The notes under the pieces were generated by a model, which saw only the letters and a list, made by a program, of their open reading frames with translations, was not told where the DNA came from and ran no database searches. This document shows, one piece after another, positions 9,048 to 19,027 of a stretch of 64,000 nucleotides of DNA. The stretch comes from Oceanobacillus arenosus (GTDB lineage Bacteria > Bacillota > Bacilli > Bacillales > Amphibacillaceae). The DNA lies in NCBI RefSeq assembly GCF_003369575.1, contig NZ_PIOC01000033.1, positions 1 to 64,000 on the forward strand, in the 5' to 3' direction. Positions within the stretch are counted from its first letter, which is position 1; each line of letters begins with the position of its first letter. The translations under genes were made by a program, and so were the position numbers.

Positions 9048-9896
9048 TTAATAACCATTTACAAAGTCGGTGATTGTTACCATTTCGTCTTCTGTCAGTT
9101 CTCTGTCTACGTATTTTCCGTACTCCTCTATTATGTTCTGTTTATTACCACCGAAACTATCTGTATATTTGGCAATGGTTCTAAGTTTGGCTGCTTCCTG
9201 AATAAATTCCTCTTTGGATATCGGCTTTTGATGCGAAGGTATATATGTATCTGCATCAAATGATTCTAATTCATCTAATAGCCGCAGTGTTTCCTTGATT
9301 GTATAGTTTTCTTTTTCGGCATACATATTCGGGTAAATACAGTCCGCAAGAAAGAGAATTTTATCTTCTTTAATATATACGATTACTGAATCTGCAGCGT
9401 GATCCCCTCCAACGTACTGTACGATACAGGTTACTCCGCCAAGGTCTATTTCCACCCGTTTTTCAAAAGTTAAATCTGGCAAGACAATCGAAATATCGCG
9501 ATGATCCTTGTATTCCTCCTTAATTGCATTCGCACAAAATTCTATTTCTACTCCTTCATTCACTCGTTCATCCAATGCTTCGTCTGACCAGGAAAATGGG
9601 ATCAGCTTTTCCATTGCTTTTTTTGTTTCGGTGGACGCTATCGAAACTGTATGAGGCAATGCTGCAAGTCCAAAGATGTGATCCCAATGCCAATGCGTAA
9701 GAACAACCATATCAGGATTTGGGACCTCCTTTTTTGATAGTTCGTTTAGAAAATATTTCGCATGGTCTTCTGAGTTACCTGCGTCAATCATTAGTGTCTT
9801 GTTATTTCCAACCACCATTCCGAGAATGGGCCGGTCGGTCACCGATATTGCAGTGATATACCAAAAATGCTGCCCTATTTTGTTAATGGAGTGCAT
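9048..9896 (-). CDS. MBL-fold metallo-hydrolase
   Basis: 282 residues from the ATG at 9896. The metallo-beta-lactamase fold motif HWHWDH is near residue 70, followed by a GGDHAADS histidine segment, LADC (metal-bridging aspartate), and PSHQKP (last histidine). It is a cytosolic zinc-type hydrolase of unknown substrate. The ORF extends to a TTG at 9935, but the ATG at 9896 has AAAGGTGG nine bases upstream and starts where the fold starts. It is a single gene; the 9.9-10.6 kb region upstream holds gene fragments. Confidence 0.85.
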   Translation of the reverse strand: MHSINKIGQHFWYITAISVTDRPILGMVVGNNKTLMIDAGNSEDHAKYFLNELSKKEVPNPDMVVLTHWHWDHIFGLAALPHTVSIASTETKKAMEKLIPFSWSDEALDERVNEGVEIEFCANAIKEEYKDHRDISIVLPDLTFEKRVEIDLGGVTCIVQYVGGDHAADSVIVYIKEDKILFLADCIYPNMYAEKENYTIKETLRLLDELESFDADTYIPSHQKPISKEEFIQEAAKLRTIAKYTDSFGGNKQNIIEEYGKYVDRELTEDEMVTITDFVNGY

Positions 9897-10034
9897 AAAT
9901 TGCTGCCACCTTTCTTTTATTATATTTTTAATCAAATAGCTGTGGTTTACTCATAATCTTTACCTAACGTTTGAGGGAAAATAATGATGGGATTTCTTAT
10001 AAAAAGAACCTCACAGCGTCTTAACTCCTACTGC

Positions 10035-10226
10035 ACATGGGCAATATAAAGATAATCTCTCGTATCACTTCTAATATCTCTTGTGGCATTTCCTTGGTAT
10101 GGACATCCTTGCCTTGGAAAAGCACTCAATTTGTTATTACGCCCAATTCTTCGCCATTATCAACATAGATACATAAGACATTATTGTATGTTCTTCTTTG
10201 ATAATAATCAATAAATAGCGATCCAA
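10035..10226 (-). pseudogene. Fragment of a WYL-domain (YafY-like) regulator
   Basis: The stretch aligns by eye with the 3' part of the intact WYL regulator gene at 21479-22441: the blocks around CTGGCATTTTCCT, AGGAAAAG, TTTCGCCCA, TTATTAACATTGATAGA and AATCAATAAATAGCGATCCAA have close counterparts in the same order. Frames are broken and an internal part is missing. It is an old duplicate or a related gene that decayed. Confidence 0.65.
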
Positions 10227-10260
10227 TATAAAGAGAATAGGGGACTGACCCTTTGACTTG

Positions 10261-10317
10261 GATACACCTGCTCCACCTATAACAAACGTAACCTTGCTTT
10301 TCCCATATGTTGCGAGT
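10261..10317 (-). pseudogene. Internal fragment of an rlmH-like gene
   Basis: The minus strand reads [19 protein letters not shown], matching [20 protein letters not shown] of the intact RlmH at 51029-51508. No start, no stop and no C-terminus are present. It is a remnant of a second rlmH copy, directly beside the WYL fragment. Confidence 0.7.
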
Positions 10318-10603
10318 GTTTATTCCTGTTTAACAGACATTGGTACTCGATACCCAGTTACATAACAAAACAACGCTTAGATGATTTATATTAGTCATAG
10401 AATAATAGTTATACATAGCATACTCCTTTTCATGATCAACATTTTCTAATAGTCTTGCTAGCCTTAACTAATGAACATCTAATCCTCTTCATCATAATAT
10501 TTATTAGGCCAGCTAATTTCCATTAAATATTGGACATTCCGCGCTCTCGAATTTTCCAGGTTATTGAATTACATTAACGGTTGATCAAAATGGAGGGGAA
10601 AAA
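10318..10603. other. Gene-free spacer
   Basis: About 285 AT-rich bases without a supportable ORF, hairpin or repeat beyond those listed. The ribosome site of the next gene lies at its right end. Confidence 0.5.
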
Positions 10604-11095
10604 ATGAAAAAATACGCTTCTTTTTCTGGTACAGTTACCTCGATTCAAAATTATTCAGTAGGGTCAGATGAGGAATTACAAGGGTGTTTTAAATTAATGT
10701 CTTTATTAAGTGAAGATGGTTCAATAGTAAATTTCGTGATTAGTCCAACGACCTATTTTCTGGACCATGTTATAGTTTCAGTTGGAGACCGTGTAACCGG
10801 TTTTTATGATGTCAATGTCCCTGTCATTCTTATTTACCCGCCACAATATCAAGCCCTCATAATCGTAAAAGAAAACGATTATCAAAGCGTAAAGGTAGAC
10901 TATTTTAACAGCCAGCTGGTGAGTAGTGATGGTCAACTACAATTGAATATTTCTAGTTATACTCCGATATTATTACAAAACGATCAACCCTTCACGCTGA
11001 ATCCTGCAAACCGAAACTTGCTTGTTGTATATGGTACTGCCACTTTTAGCATTCCAGCTCAAACCACTCCCTATAAGATCATTGCTTTGTGTTGA
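10604..11095 (+). CDS. Unknown protein, beta-rich, 163 residues
   Basis: I do not recognise a named family. The ATG follows TGGAGGGGAAAAA, so the gene is probably real. The protein starts with an OB-like pattern (SFSGTVTSIQNY, then VNFVISPTTYFLD and VSVGDRVTGFYD), suggesting a small beta-barrel. A second beta-rich half follows, ending in LLVVYGTATFSIPAQ. No signal peptide, membrane segment or cysteine motif is seen. It is transcribed alone and followed by a terminator. The segment VPVILIYPPQYQALIIV is a notable hydrophobic strand pair. The function is unknown. Confidence 0.7.
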   Translation: MKKYASFSGTVTSIQNYSVGSDEELQGCFKLMSLLSEDGSIVNFVISPTTYFLDHVIVSVGDRVTGFYDVNVPVILIYPPQYQALIIVKENDYQSVKVDYFNSQLVSSDGQLQLNISSYTPILLQNDQPFTLNPANRNLLVVYGTATFSIPAQTTPYKIIALC

Positions 11096-11199
11096 TAAAT
11101 GTATGATACCGTTTCATAACTCATCTATTTTTGATTCGTAACGTTTGAAGAAGTCTATATTTGTTGGACAGAAGTGGAAAATATTACAAAAGTAATATT

Positions 11200-11250
11200 A
11201 ACAAGCCAAAATGCCAAGTTTTTATACAAAACTTGTTGTTTTGGCTTGTT
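11200..11250 (+). terminator. Terminator after the 163-residue protein
   Basis: Outer stem AACAAGCCAAAA (11200-11211) pairs with 11239-11250. An inner AAGTTTT/AAAACTT stem extends it. Confidence 0.65.
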
Positions 11251-11526
11251 ATCTGTTTATAATTTTTATAAGTGCGGATTCTAGATAATAACTGTGTTTT
11301 AATAACAATTGAAACTTCCGTCTATTTCCCAATGGTTTTGCTTACTTTCTAGAGTCACTTCAATGCATTGGGCACTAGTATTATTGCCAATCGATATTTA
11401 TTCACTAGTAATCTTCTTGTCGTGGGAGCTTCTTGAGAAACGATAAATTGTTTTATTCCTTAAAAGGAGTCAAGAGGTCAGGTTCCTTGTCCCACAACCT
11501 CTTCACTCGACTGGTGAATTATGCTT

Positions 11527-12213
11527 TTAATTCCTCAATCTTCCCCTGCGAAACCCCTTCACAATCAGCCAAACTGCCAAACTCATCTCATAAACGCCCA
11601 CAGGTAGCGCGGTAAGTCCTTTTACTGCAGACGCAGGTTCTACAATACCAAACATATCCAATACCCCGGATATGAATACCATAATCGCTGTCACCATCCC
11701 AAATATCGCTAGCGGCTTCGGTACTAAACCGGTCCTAAAGAGTAAATAACTATACATCATCGTATTGATGCCCAGCATCAGATTTGGACCCAAAACGAAC
11801 GTCCAGCGATGAAAGGATTGCAGCATGAAACCTGTGGCCTGTAAATTTTCACCTGCAATGCTGCCTGCTTCATAATGCATGCTTAACTGCACTAAGCCTA
11901 ATATGCTTACCAAGCCGATTGCAATAAAAACAGCCTCCATAAATCGAAAACAAAGATAGCCTAATGCAATATGCTCATTCCAATGGCGAAGATAAGGAAA
12001 CATTATTATCGCTGTCCCAACTGCCGATACAACAAGCAAAAGGTCATTCAGTACGCCAATCAACACCTTCGTTTCAAATCCATTTACCGCAGACATATAC
12101 CACTCCTCTGACAATACCGACTGATAGAAAACCACCGCAATAATGGAAGAAGCCGCTGCCACGATATAGAAAATACCGATAATAATTCCATTCCTTCTAT
12201 CCTGTGTCATCAT
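11527..12213 (-). CDS. DUF4386 family membrane protein
   Basis: 228 residues with six predicted membrane segments, matching the DUF4386 pattern: short N-terminus, GIIIGIFYIVAAASSI as first segment, a Phe-Arg-Met-Glu (FRFMEA) motif in the middle and a conserved LGPNLMLGINTMMYSYLL segment. The biochemical role of this family is unknown. It is divergent from an AraC-type regulator gene at 12312 with a 98-bp shared spacer, so regulation by that protein is plausible. A REP-like GGTTCCTTGTCCCAC element lies just beyond its stop. Confidence 0.8.
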   Translation of the reverse strand: MMTQDRRNGIIIGIFYIVAAASSIIAVVFYQSVLSEEWYMSAVNGFETKVLIGVLNDLLLVVSAVGTAIIMFPYLRHWNEHIALGYLCFRFMEAVFIAIGLVSILGLVQLSMHYEAGSIAGENLQATGFMLQSFHRWTFVLGPNLMLGINTMMYSYLLFRTGLVPKPLAIFGMVTAIMVFISGVLDMFGIVEPASAVKGLTALPVGVYEMSLAVWLIVKGFRRGRLRN

Positions 12214-12311
12214 CTTTTCCTCCTTGGAATAATTATTTAGTCACCTATCTACACACAATATGTTATACTGATTTTGAAACATTCAAAAAATATTCGTTAT
12301 GAGGGGTTACT

Positions 12312-13181
12312 ATGGAACATTATGAAGTTATTGAGGATGCTTTGACCTATATTGAAAAAAATATCCAACAGCCTTTATCCGTCACTTCTGTTGCTAATGC
12401 CTTCAACACGTCCAAATACTATTTTCATAGACTTTTTTCCGCCATGATGGGTTGTTCATTAAACAGCTACATCCTCTCCAGAAGATTAAATGCATCGCTA
12501 ACATTAATACAAAATGAAAACTTATCGCTAACGGATATTGCATACCAGCTGAACTTCGGAACGCAGGCATCCTTTACCCGTGCCTTCAAACGCCAGTATG
12601 GTATTGCTCCAAGTGCTTTAAGAGCAGAAAGCAATTCATTAGCTCCATCACAAATACCCTCTGTTGTAAAACGACCGATTAAAAATATCAATGGCGATAT
12701 TGTCACTGATTTCACCTTAACCGAATTCCATACGACCCGAATAAGTGGTATCGCCTTTGAAGTTGATTTGGCAACGGAAGATTACAAGATGAAAATTCAC
12801 TCCCATTCAAAAATGCTGTTAAATAACATTGATGAAACGATAAATGGTTCCTGTTATGTCATCTATTCGGACTGTGAGCCAAATTCAAGCAGGTTTAAGG
12901 TTCTCGTTGGGATTGCCCATGATATTCAGATAGATAAACCTTATTATTTCACGGTTGATGTTCCCGAGATTTTTTGTGCCAAGTTCAACTATTTCGGTGA
13001 TCTGCTTGATATCGGTGATGTCCTCAAAACAGATTATGCGCGGTTTTTAAAAATCTCAAAGCTCGATACAGGGAATTCAAATATTGAACTCATTCAAGTT
13101 TTTGATAATATTCACAACCTTGATTCCGGCTATCACATCTATACACCTATCAAAAAGCTTCCTGCAGATGCAGACTTGTAA
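12312..13181 (+). CDS. AraC-family regulator with C-terminal effector domain
   Basis: 289 residues. The N-terminal ~105 residues carry two AraC/XylS helix-turn-helix motifs (NTSKYYFHRLFSAMMG, then NFGTQASFTRAFKRQYG followed by APS). Residues ~130-285 resemble a GyrI-like small-molecule binding domain, as in Rob and SoxS-like fusions (VIYSDCEPNSSRFKVLVGI). This order, DNA-binding first and ligand domain last, is typical of multidrug-sensing regulators. The ATG follows GAGGGGTTACT. It is divergent from the DUF4386 gene, the likely target. Confidence 0.88.
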   Translation: MEHYEVIEDALTYIEKNIQQPLSVTSVANAFNTSKYYFHRLFSAMMGCSLNSYILSRRLNASLTLIQNENLSLTDIAYQLNFGTQASFTRAFKRQYGIAPSALRAESNSLAPSQIPSVVKRPIKNINGDIVTDFTLTEFHTTRISGIAFEVDLATEDYKMKIHSHSKMLLNNIDETINGSCYVIYSDCEPNSSRFKVLVGIAHDIQIDKPYYFTVDVPEIFCAKFNYFGDLLDIGDVLKTDYARFLKISKLDTGNSNIELIQVFDNIHNLDSGYHIYTPIKKLPADADL

Positions 13182-13346
13182 TATCAGCAATGATGCTCCT
13201 TTCCATTTCATAAAGTTGTATGACTAAGATTAAGATAGCATGGTATGGGAAGGTTCGACTTTCCAAATCTTGCTGTAAATGTGGATTTCTTTAGTACAAT
13301 ACTTATGCAATAGTTTATTCTAAAATCGCGGTTTATAGAGAAACAA

Positions 13347-13386
13347 AAAAGCCAATCTCTCACTATTAACTGAGGAATTGGCTTTT
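13347..13386. terminator. Bidirectional terminator between araC-like and tetR genes
   Basis: Stem AAAAGCCAAT (13347-13356) pairs with ATTGGCTTTT (13377-13386). A-run on the left and T-run on the right fit both the AraC gene (+) and the TetR gene (-). Confidence 0.7.
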
Positions 13387-13463
13387 AATATTCAAATTTC
13401 CTTATCATTGTAAATCCCCATTTTCCTCACGCTGCCCCATTAGGAAGAGACCATTATTAGTAA

Positions 13464-14066
13464 TTAGGAAGGCTTAATAATACTTTGCAACGCTTTCCCA
13501 TACAAGTTAAGGGGGGCACGCCCTTCGGAAATATAATGAAGAATAGCCATACCATTTCCTAAAGATAGAATGGTCCATGCAAATTCTTCGGCCGATAGAG
13601 TACTCACACGGTTCTCCTGTTCCATCATTTTTTCAATAACACCAGAAATTTGTCCTACTGATTCCTCTATCATGGCAGTCCACTTTTGACGCACCGATTC
13701 CTGACGCATGGCATATAAGAGAAATTCCATGTTAAGTATGCTCCAAACTCTGTTAGTCTGTCTATCTAAGTCAAAATAATAATCCATTTTTTCTATAAAA
13801 TGATCAATGGAATGTTGTTGTTTCATGATTTGGTGAATAGTATCTAAATCTCTTTTCATTTTCTGTTCTAATAAAGCCAGAAACAGTTCTTCCTTCGAAT
13901 TAAAGTTAGCGTATACGGCTCCTTTACTGTATCCTGCAAATTCTGCAATTTTATCAACCGATGCCCCATGAAACCCTAGTTGAGCAAAAATCTCTGCAGC
14001 TGAATCCAGAAGCATTTTCCGTGTTTCTTGTTTTCGCTCCTCCTGCGTCATTCTTTTTCTATTCAT
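13464..14066 (-). CDS. TetR/AcrR-family repressor
   Basis: 200 residues from the ATG at 14066. The N-terminal ~50 residues are a TetR DNA-binding domain (ETRKMLLDSAAEIFAQLGFHG, then SVDKIAEFAGYSKGAVYANF). The rest is an all-helical ligand-binding domain. The ORF reaches a TTG at 14087, but the ATG at 14066 has GAGGAGGAAGG in front. It is divergent from a serine hydrolase gene at 14251. A possible operator (ACCAACCGGTCAC, 14129-14141) lies in the shared spacer, so it may control that gene and itself. Confidence 0.87.
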   Translation of the reverse strand: MNRKRMTQEERKQETRKMLLDSAAEIFAQLGFHGASVDKIAEFAGYSKGAVYANFNSKEELFLALLEQKMKRDLDTIHQIMKQQHSIDHFIEKMDYYFDLDRQTNRVWSILNMEFLLYAMRQESVRQKWTAMIEESVGQISGVIEKMMEQENRVSTLSAEEFAWTILSLGNGMAILHYISEGRAPLNLYGKALQSIIKPS

Positions 14067-14250
14067 TATCCTTCCTCCTCTTGACAATCGTATTATATCA
14101 CATTAATATACTAATTAGAACTTAAATACCAACCGGTCACTTTTTAATTTTTTATTGAAAAGGGTCAAATAAATTTAGGTTTTCAAAGTTATTCAATAAA
14201 GCATGGATTAAAGGGAAGCTCTAAGACGACATTTAAATGGAGGCGTTAAT

Positions 14251-15611
14251 TTGAATAAAGATATCTACGAAGGGTTCGCTGAATCACTTATAAACACCCA
14301 TCAAACCCCAGGGGCAATCATCGCGTTGAACAGACAACGTTACGAAAAAGGCTTCGGCTACCGAGATCAAGAAAATCAGTTACCTGTTACAGCTGACACC
14401 ATCTTTGGCATTGGCAGTATTACAAAGTCAATGACAAGTATAGCGATACTTCAGCTGCAAGAAGCTGGTAAACTATCTGTCCATGACACCATTAAAACAT
14501 ACATACCCGAGATTACGTTCGAAGGAAGTGATGATATAACACTTCATCACTTGATGACACATACATCTGGTATTCCCCCATTGAATACGCTCTTTTACGC
14601 GAATAAGCAATCAATGGAGAGGGATGGTTCATTCGATTTGCAGATCAAGCTCGGTGTACCCCTTGATAGAGAGCAAGATAGCATTGATACTTATGACGAT
14701 CTTATAGACTATTTAAATACGATTCAATTCACCTCGCTTGATCAACCCGGCCGATCATTCAGCTATTCAAACGATAGCTACGCTCTGCTGGGCATTATTA
14801 TTGAACGTGTTAGTGGACTGCCGTATGAACACTATATAGAGAAAAACATCTTTCAACCTCTCGGGATGAAAAACAGTTTCTTCCAACTAGATCGCATCAA
14901 TGAGCGGGCATCACGCCTGTACAGCATCGATCCAACTTCCGCTAAGCCAGCGGTTGAATACTCACCTGAATGGTGGGATGCTCCTGCGATGCGGCCAGCC
15001 GGTTATGTAAAATCGACTGCCAATGATATGCTCCGTTTCGGAGATATCTTTTTGAACAACGGTAAGGCTATTTTAACTCCAGAAAGTCTTGATGTGTTAA
15101 CTTCCAAACATATTGAAGTGGAGCCGGATGTGCATTATGGTTATGGCCTCTTTGTCATACCTGATTTTTTGGCACAACGCTCATTCAACATGGTGGAAGT
15201 ATTAAAGGCGCGTCAGCACATTTTGCAGTATTACCTGAGAAAGACATTGCTGGCATTTGTTTAACGAACATTGCAGGTGCACCTGCTGAAGCTCTTTTAA
15301 AAGGGGCTGTACAGAGCGAAATGGATATTGAACCTGATAAAGCAGCAATGAAATATGACGATTATGTGCTCACTAAAACGGACCGCCAGGCAATCATTGG
15401 TACATATCAGTCTAGTGAGGGTCTAACAATCAAGGTCTATGAAAGAGATGCTACCATTTTTGTTGAATACCAAGGAATTGAAATTCCAAACCGTACAGTG
15501 GGCAAAAGGGCTGTCATAATTACAATGCAAGGGACAGAGTACTTGCTACAGTTTTCAGATAATCGTCTTCATTTTGCGTTTAGGCAACTCTTAAAAAGTA
15601 ATAATGAATAA
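14251..15611 (+). pseudogene. Serine hydrolase (beta-lactamase/CubicO family), frameshifted
   Basis: Residues 1-306 read as a class C-like serine hydrolase: SITK nucleophile motif (S and K of SxxK near residue 56), YSN (YxN), and conserved HHLMTHTSGIPP. At the T6 run 15165-15170 the frame is lost; the zero frame ends at 15264. Adding one base there restores DFFGTTLIQHGGSIKG, the third catalytic motif (HGG), followed by a C-terminal DUF3471-like domain to 15611. The start at 14251 is TTG after ATGGAGGCGTTAAT. Either a recent inactivation or a sequencing error in a homopolymer. Likely target of the divergent TetR. Confidence 0.75.
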
Positions 15612-15627
15612 ATAACTAAAACTTCCC

Positions 15628-15660
15628 AGGCTGTTGAGCAAGTAGAATTCTCAACAGCCT
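15628..15660 (+). terminator. Terminator after the serine hydrolase
   Basis: Perfect 11-bp stem AGGCTGTTGAG (15628-15638) with 15650-15660, followed by TTTCC. Confidence 0.75.
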
Positions 15661-15712
15661 TTTCCTATGCAATGAAAAAAGGACGCCTCAATGCTCAGCG
15701 CCCATTCATACT

Positions 15713-17380
15713 CTAATTTAACTTATATACCCGTGCTTCATAAGGCCTTAACGTAAATGCTTTAACACTTTCTTTTAAATCTACCGCATAGTTTGAAAGA
15801 CATAGCTCATATGAAAGCTCCCCTAATTCTGACGGTAGGATGAACGTTGTTTCATTAGGGAATAGATTCGTGATTATCAGCATCATGTCATCATCCTGTG
15901 ACCTTGTGTAAGCAAATATCTTATCATGTTTAGGCAGGATTAAGTTATAATGCCCATAAACAAGTACATTGTATTGTTTTCTTAAATCAATCAGCTTTTT
16001 ATAGTAAGCATAAACGGAATTCGGGTCCTTTAATGCCTCTGCTACATTAATATCCTTATAATTTGGATTCATTTTTATCCAAGGTGTTCCTGTTGTAAAT
16101 CCTGCATTTTCCTTGTCATTCCATTGCATCGGAGTTCTCGAATTGTCGCGTCCATTTTTCCAGATAATCTCCATGATTTCCTGGTGCGTTTTCCCAGCTT
16201 CCGATTCATTTTGATAGAGATTTTTTGATGATACATCTCGATAATCCTCAATTGAATCGAATTGGACATTTGTCATGCCTATTTCCTGTCCTTGATAAAT
16301 AAAAGGTGTACCCTGCATCAGGAAGTACATTGTCGCTAGGCATTTCGCCGATTCCACTCTATATTTATGATCATCTGCCCATGAGGACACGGAACGGGGC
16401 TGATCATGATTCTCAAGGAATAGGGCATTCCAGCCAACACCATCCAGCCCGTTTTGCCATTTTGTCAGTGTTTCTTTTAATGAATGAATATCAAGTCCGC
16501 CTGTGCTGCTTTTACCCCAAAGATCAAGATGCTCGAATTGGAAGACCATATTAAACTTGCCTTTTTCCTCGCCTACCCATTCATCTGCATCATCCACACT
16601 AACACCATTCGCTTCTCCAACGGTCATAATATCGTACTTATCAAATGTTTCCTCTTTCAGTTCTTCTAAAAATTCCTGGATGCCATCCTGATTCATATGC
16701 CCATCAAAGGATGGCACATATTTTAGTTTGTTTGGATTCGGCAAATCAGGGAAATTAGGCGCTTTTTTAATATGAGAGATTGCGTCGACACGGAAGCCAT
16801 CAATCCCTTTATCCAGCCACCAATTCACCATTTCATATAAATCCTTGCGTACACGCGGGTTTTCCCAATTTAAATCCGGCTGCTTTCTTGAGAAGACATG
16901 GAGGAAGTATTCATCTGTCTGCACATCATATTCCCAGGCGGATCCGCCGAAGATGGATTCCCAATTATTTGGCTCCTTTCCGTTCTTCCCTGGTCGCCAA
17001 ATATAATAATCCCGGTATGGATTATCTTTTGAAGCTCTTGATTCAATGAACCATTGATGTTCATCAGATGTATGGTTAATCACAAGGTCCATGATCAGCT
17101 TCATCCCACGGGAATGTGTTCCCTCTAATAGCTCGTTGAAGTCATCCATTGTTCCAAATTCGCTCATAATGTCTTTATAGTCGCTAATGTCATACCCATT
17201 ATCATCATTTGGGGATTTATAAATCGGACTAATCCATATAACATCGATGCCAAGCTCTTCTAGATAATCAAGCTTGGAAATAATGCCTTGAATATCGCCA
17301 ATCCCATCTCCATTCGAATCCATGAAGCTCCGTGGATAAACCTGATATGCTACCGCTTCTTTCCACCATTTTCTTTCCAT
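15713..17380 (-). CDS. GH13 alpha-glucosidase (oligo-1,6-glucosidase/maltase type)
   Basis: 555 residues, the standard length of cytosolic GH13 alpha-glucosidases of bacilli. Regions: AYQVYPRSFMDSNGDGIGD at the N-terminus, DLVINHTS (97-104), catalytic nucleophile D199 in GFRVDAI, acid/base E256 in VGEAN, and D326 in ENHDQPR. It releases glucose from maltose, isomaltose and short malto-oligosaccharides. The ATG follows CAAGGAGGTAAATAA. It lies 120 bases downstream of the MFS sugar transporter on the same strand, forming an uptake-and-hydrolysis module. Expression probably starts at the operator-rich promoter near 19.1 kb. Confidence 0.93.
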   Translation of the reverse strand: MERKWWKEAVAYQVYPRSFMDSNGDGIGDIQGIISKLDYLEELGIDVIWISPIYKSPNDDNGYDISDYKDIMSEFGTMDDFNELLEGTHSRGMKLIMDLVINHTSDEHQWFIESRASKDNPYRDYYIWRPGKNGKEPNNWESIFGGSAWEYDVQTDEYFLHVFSRKQPDLNWENPRVRKDLYEMVNWWLDKGIDGFRVDAISHIKKAPNFPDLPNPNKLKYVPSFDGHMNQDGIQEFLEELKEETFDKYDIMTVGEANGVSVDDADEWVGEEKGKFNMVFQFEHLDLWGKSSTGGLDIHSLKETLTKWQNGLDGVGWNALFLENHDQPRSVSSWADDHKYRVESAKCLATMYFLMQGTPFIYQGQEIGMTNVQFDSIEDYRDVSSKNLYQNESEAGKTHQEIMEIIWKNGRDNSRTPMQWNDKENAGFTTGTPWIKMNPNYKDINVAEALKDPNSVYAYYKKLIDLRKQYNVLVYGHYNLILPKHDKIFAYTRSQDDDMMLIITNLFPNETTFILPSELGELSYELCLSNYAVDLKESVKAFTLRPYEARVYKLN

Positions 17381-17500
17381 TTATTTACCTCCTTGTCAGA
17401 CAAAATTATCTATTAAAACAAAGACTTGCCAATGTAATTAACCGTTTTCCCTGCTGTTGAGTGGGAGCGTTGAGTTTCTTTCCACAATAATCGTTCTCTA

Positions 17501-18865
17501 TTAATTGGCACTTGTTTCTTTAATGATTGAAACAGATAGTGCACCAATGATAAGCAGAATACCTGAAATTAAAATCATCGCAGGCATTGATGACCCCATT
17601 ACAGGGAATAGGATAAAGCTTAAGCAAGAAGCAACGATTTGCGGTAAACAGATACTGCCGTTAAACAGTCCAAGATATGTCCCCATTTTTTTGCCTGATA
17701 GAGCATTTGTAAGAATTGTAAAAGGAAAAGTCATCATTGCCGCCCAAGCTATTCCAATCAGGACAAATGAAACAATCAGTACCCATTGATTATGAATAAA
17801 AAATACAGAACCGAAGCCTATTCCCCCAAGAATCAGACTTAATGCATAAGCAGGTTTGCGCTTGTCACTCTGTACACGGGACAAGGCAAGTGACCACAAT
17901 ACCGCTCCAATTGCCTGCACAGCGGACAGCACACCAAACCAGTTACCAGCATGCTGGTATGCAGCCGTAGATGGATCACCCGTATTCCAAACATTTGCAG
18001 AAATCGCGCCTGTTCCATACGTCCATAAGTACTGGAATCCCATCCAGCAGAAGAATTGCACAACCGTAATTGTCCAAAATACCTTTGGAGCATGACGAAG
18101 TAATTCCAGCATACCTACTTTCTCTTTATTCGACTCCTCTGTAATCCCATGATATGCAGCATATTCAGCTGGCGGATATTCCTTAACCTTAAAGATTGTA
18201 AACACACTGCAAATTATCAGAATGATTGCCCCTGCATAAAAAGAAATAACAACAGACGGCGGTACAACCCCTTTTGGCGCACTGTTAGCAACACCCATCA
18301 TCGTTAGAATAAAAGGGAAAATACTTGCTAAAACAGCACCACTGTTTGAGAGAAAGCTTTGAATCGAATATGCAAAGCCTTTCTGCTTTTCATTCACCAT
18401 GTCACCAACCATCATTTTGAATGGCTGCATCGCAACATTTGATGATAAGTCCATAAATAGAATTGCAACTGCACCAAAGGTCAGAGCCAATACTGAACCG
18501 AAACCAAAGCCAAAACTACCGGCATTCGGGAGCAGAAACATAACAATTACCGCAACAATGGTACCTACAATGAGATATGGAATACGGCGCCCTAGTTTTG
18601 GCATCCATGTACGATCAGATAAATACCCGACGATTGGCTGGACAACTAAACCTGCCAGTGGTGGCAGAATAAAGAAGAAACCTAATTGTGTTGGGTCGGC
18701 ACCAAGGGTCTGGAAGATACGCCCCATATTTGAACTTTGCAATGAGAATGCCATTTGCACTCCTAAAAACCCAAAACTAATCATCCATATCGTACTTATT
18801 GGTAAATTAGGCAGTGATTGTTTAGGCTTATTTTCATGATTGTCTACCGATTTTGCTTCAAGCAT
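17501..18865 (-). CDS. MFS sugar (maltose-type) transporter
   Basis: 454 residues with 12 membrane segments. The segment pattern SNMGRIFQTLGADPTQLGFF followed by PPLAGLVVQPIVGYLSDRTW and GRRIPY is typical of the SLC45/GPH-like maltose and sucrose symporters found next to alpha-glucosidases. It likely imports intact disaccharide, which the GH13 enzyme downstream then cleaves. The ATG follows ACAGGAGGAAAGTATT. Its promoter region carries three LacI-family operators; the regulator itself is not in the window. Confidence 0.85.
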   Translation of the reverse strand: MLEAKSVDNHENKPKQSLPNLPISTIWMISFGFLGVQMAFSLQSSNMGRIFQTLGADPTQLGFFFILPPLAGLVVQPIVGYLSDRTWMPKLGRRIPYLIVGTIVAVIVMFLLPNAGSFGFGFGSVLALTFGAVAILFMDLSSNVAMQPFKMMVGDMVNEKQKGFAYSIQSFLSNSGAVLASIFPFILTMMGVANSAPKGVVPPSVVISFYAGAIILIICSVFTIFKVKEYPPAEYAAYHGITEESNKEKVGMLELLRHAPKVFWTITVVQFFCWMGFQYLWTYGTGAISANVWNTGDPSTAAYQHAGNWFGVLSAVQAIGAVLWSLALSRVQSDKRKPAYALSLILGGIGFGSVFFIHNQWVLIVSFVLIGIAWAAMMTFPFTILTNALSGKKMGTYLGLFNGSICLPQIVASCLSFILFPVMGSSMPAMILISGILLIIGALSVSIIKETSAN

Positions 18866-19027
18866 AATACTTTCCTCCTGTAACCTGTAGAATATGTAAA
18901 CCCTTTGCTATTGCACGCCTTTTGTTAATTATCATTGCCACATTTAGCAGGAGACGCACCTGCAAATTAACCGCTTTAAAAGCTACTATGCAGCTCTGTA
19001 ACATCATTGAAAATCTACAACTCATAG

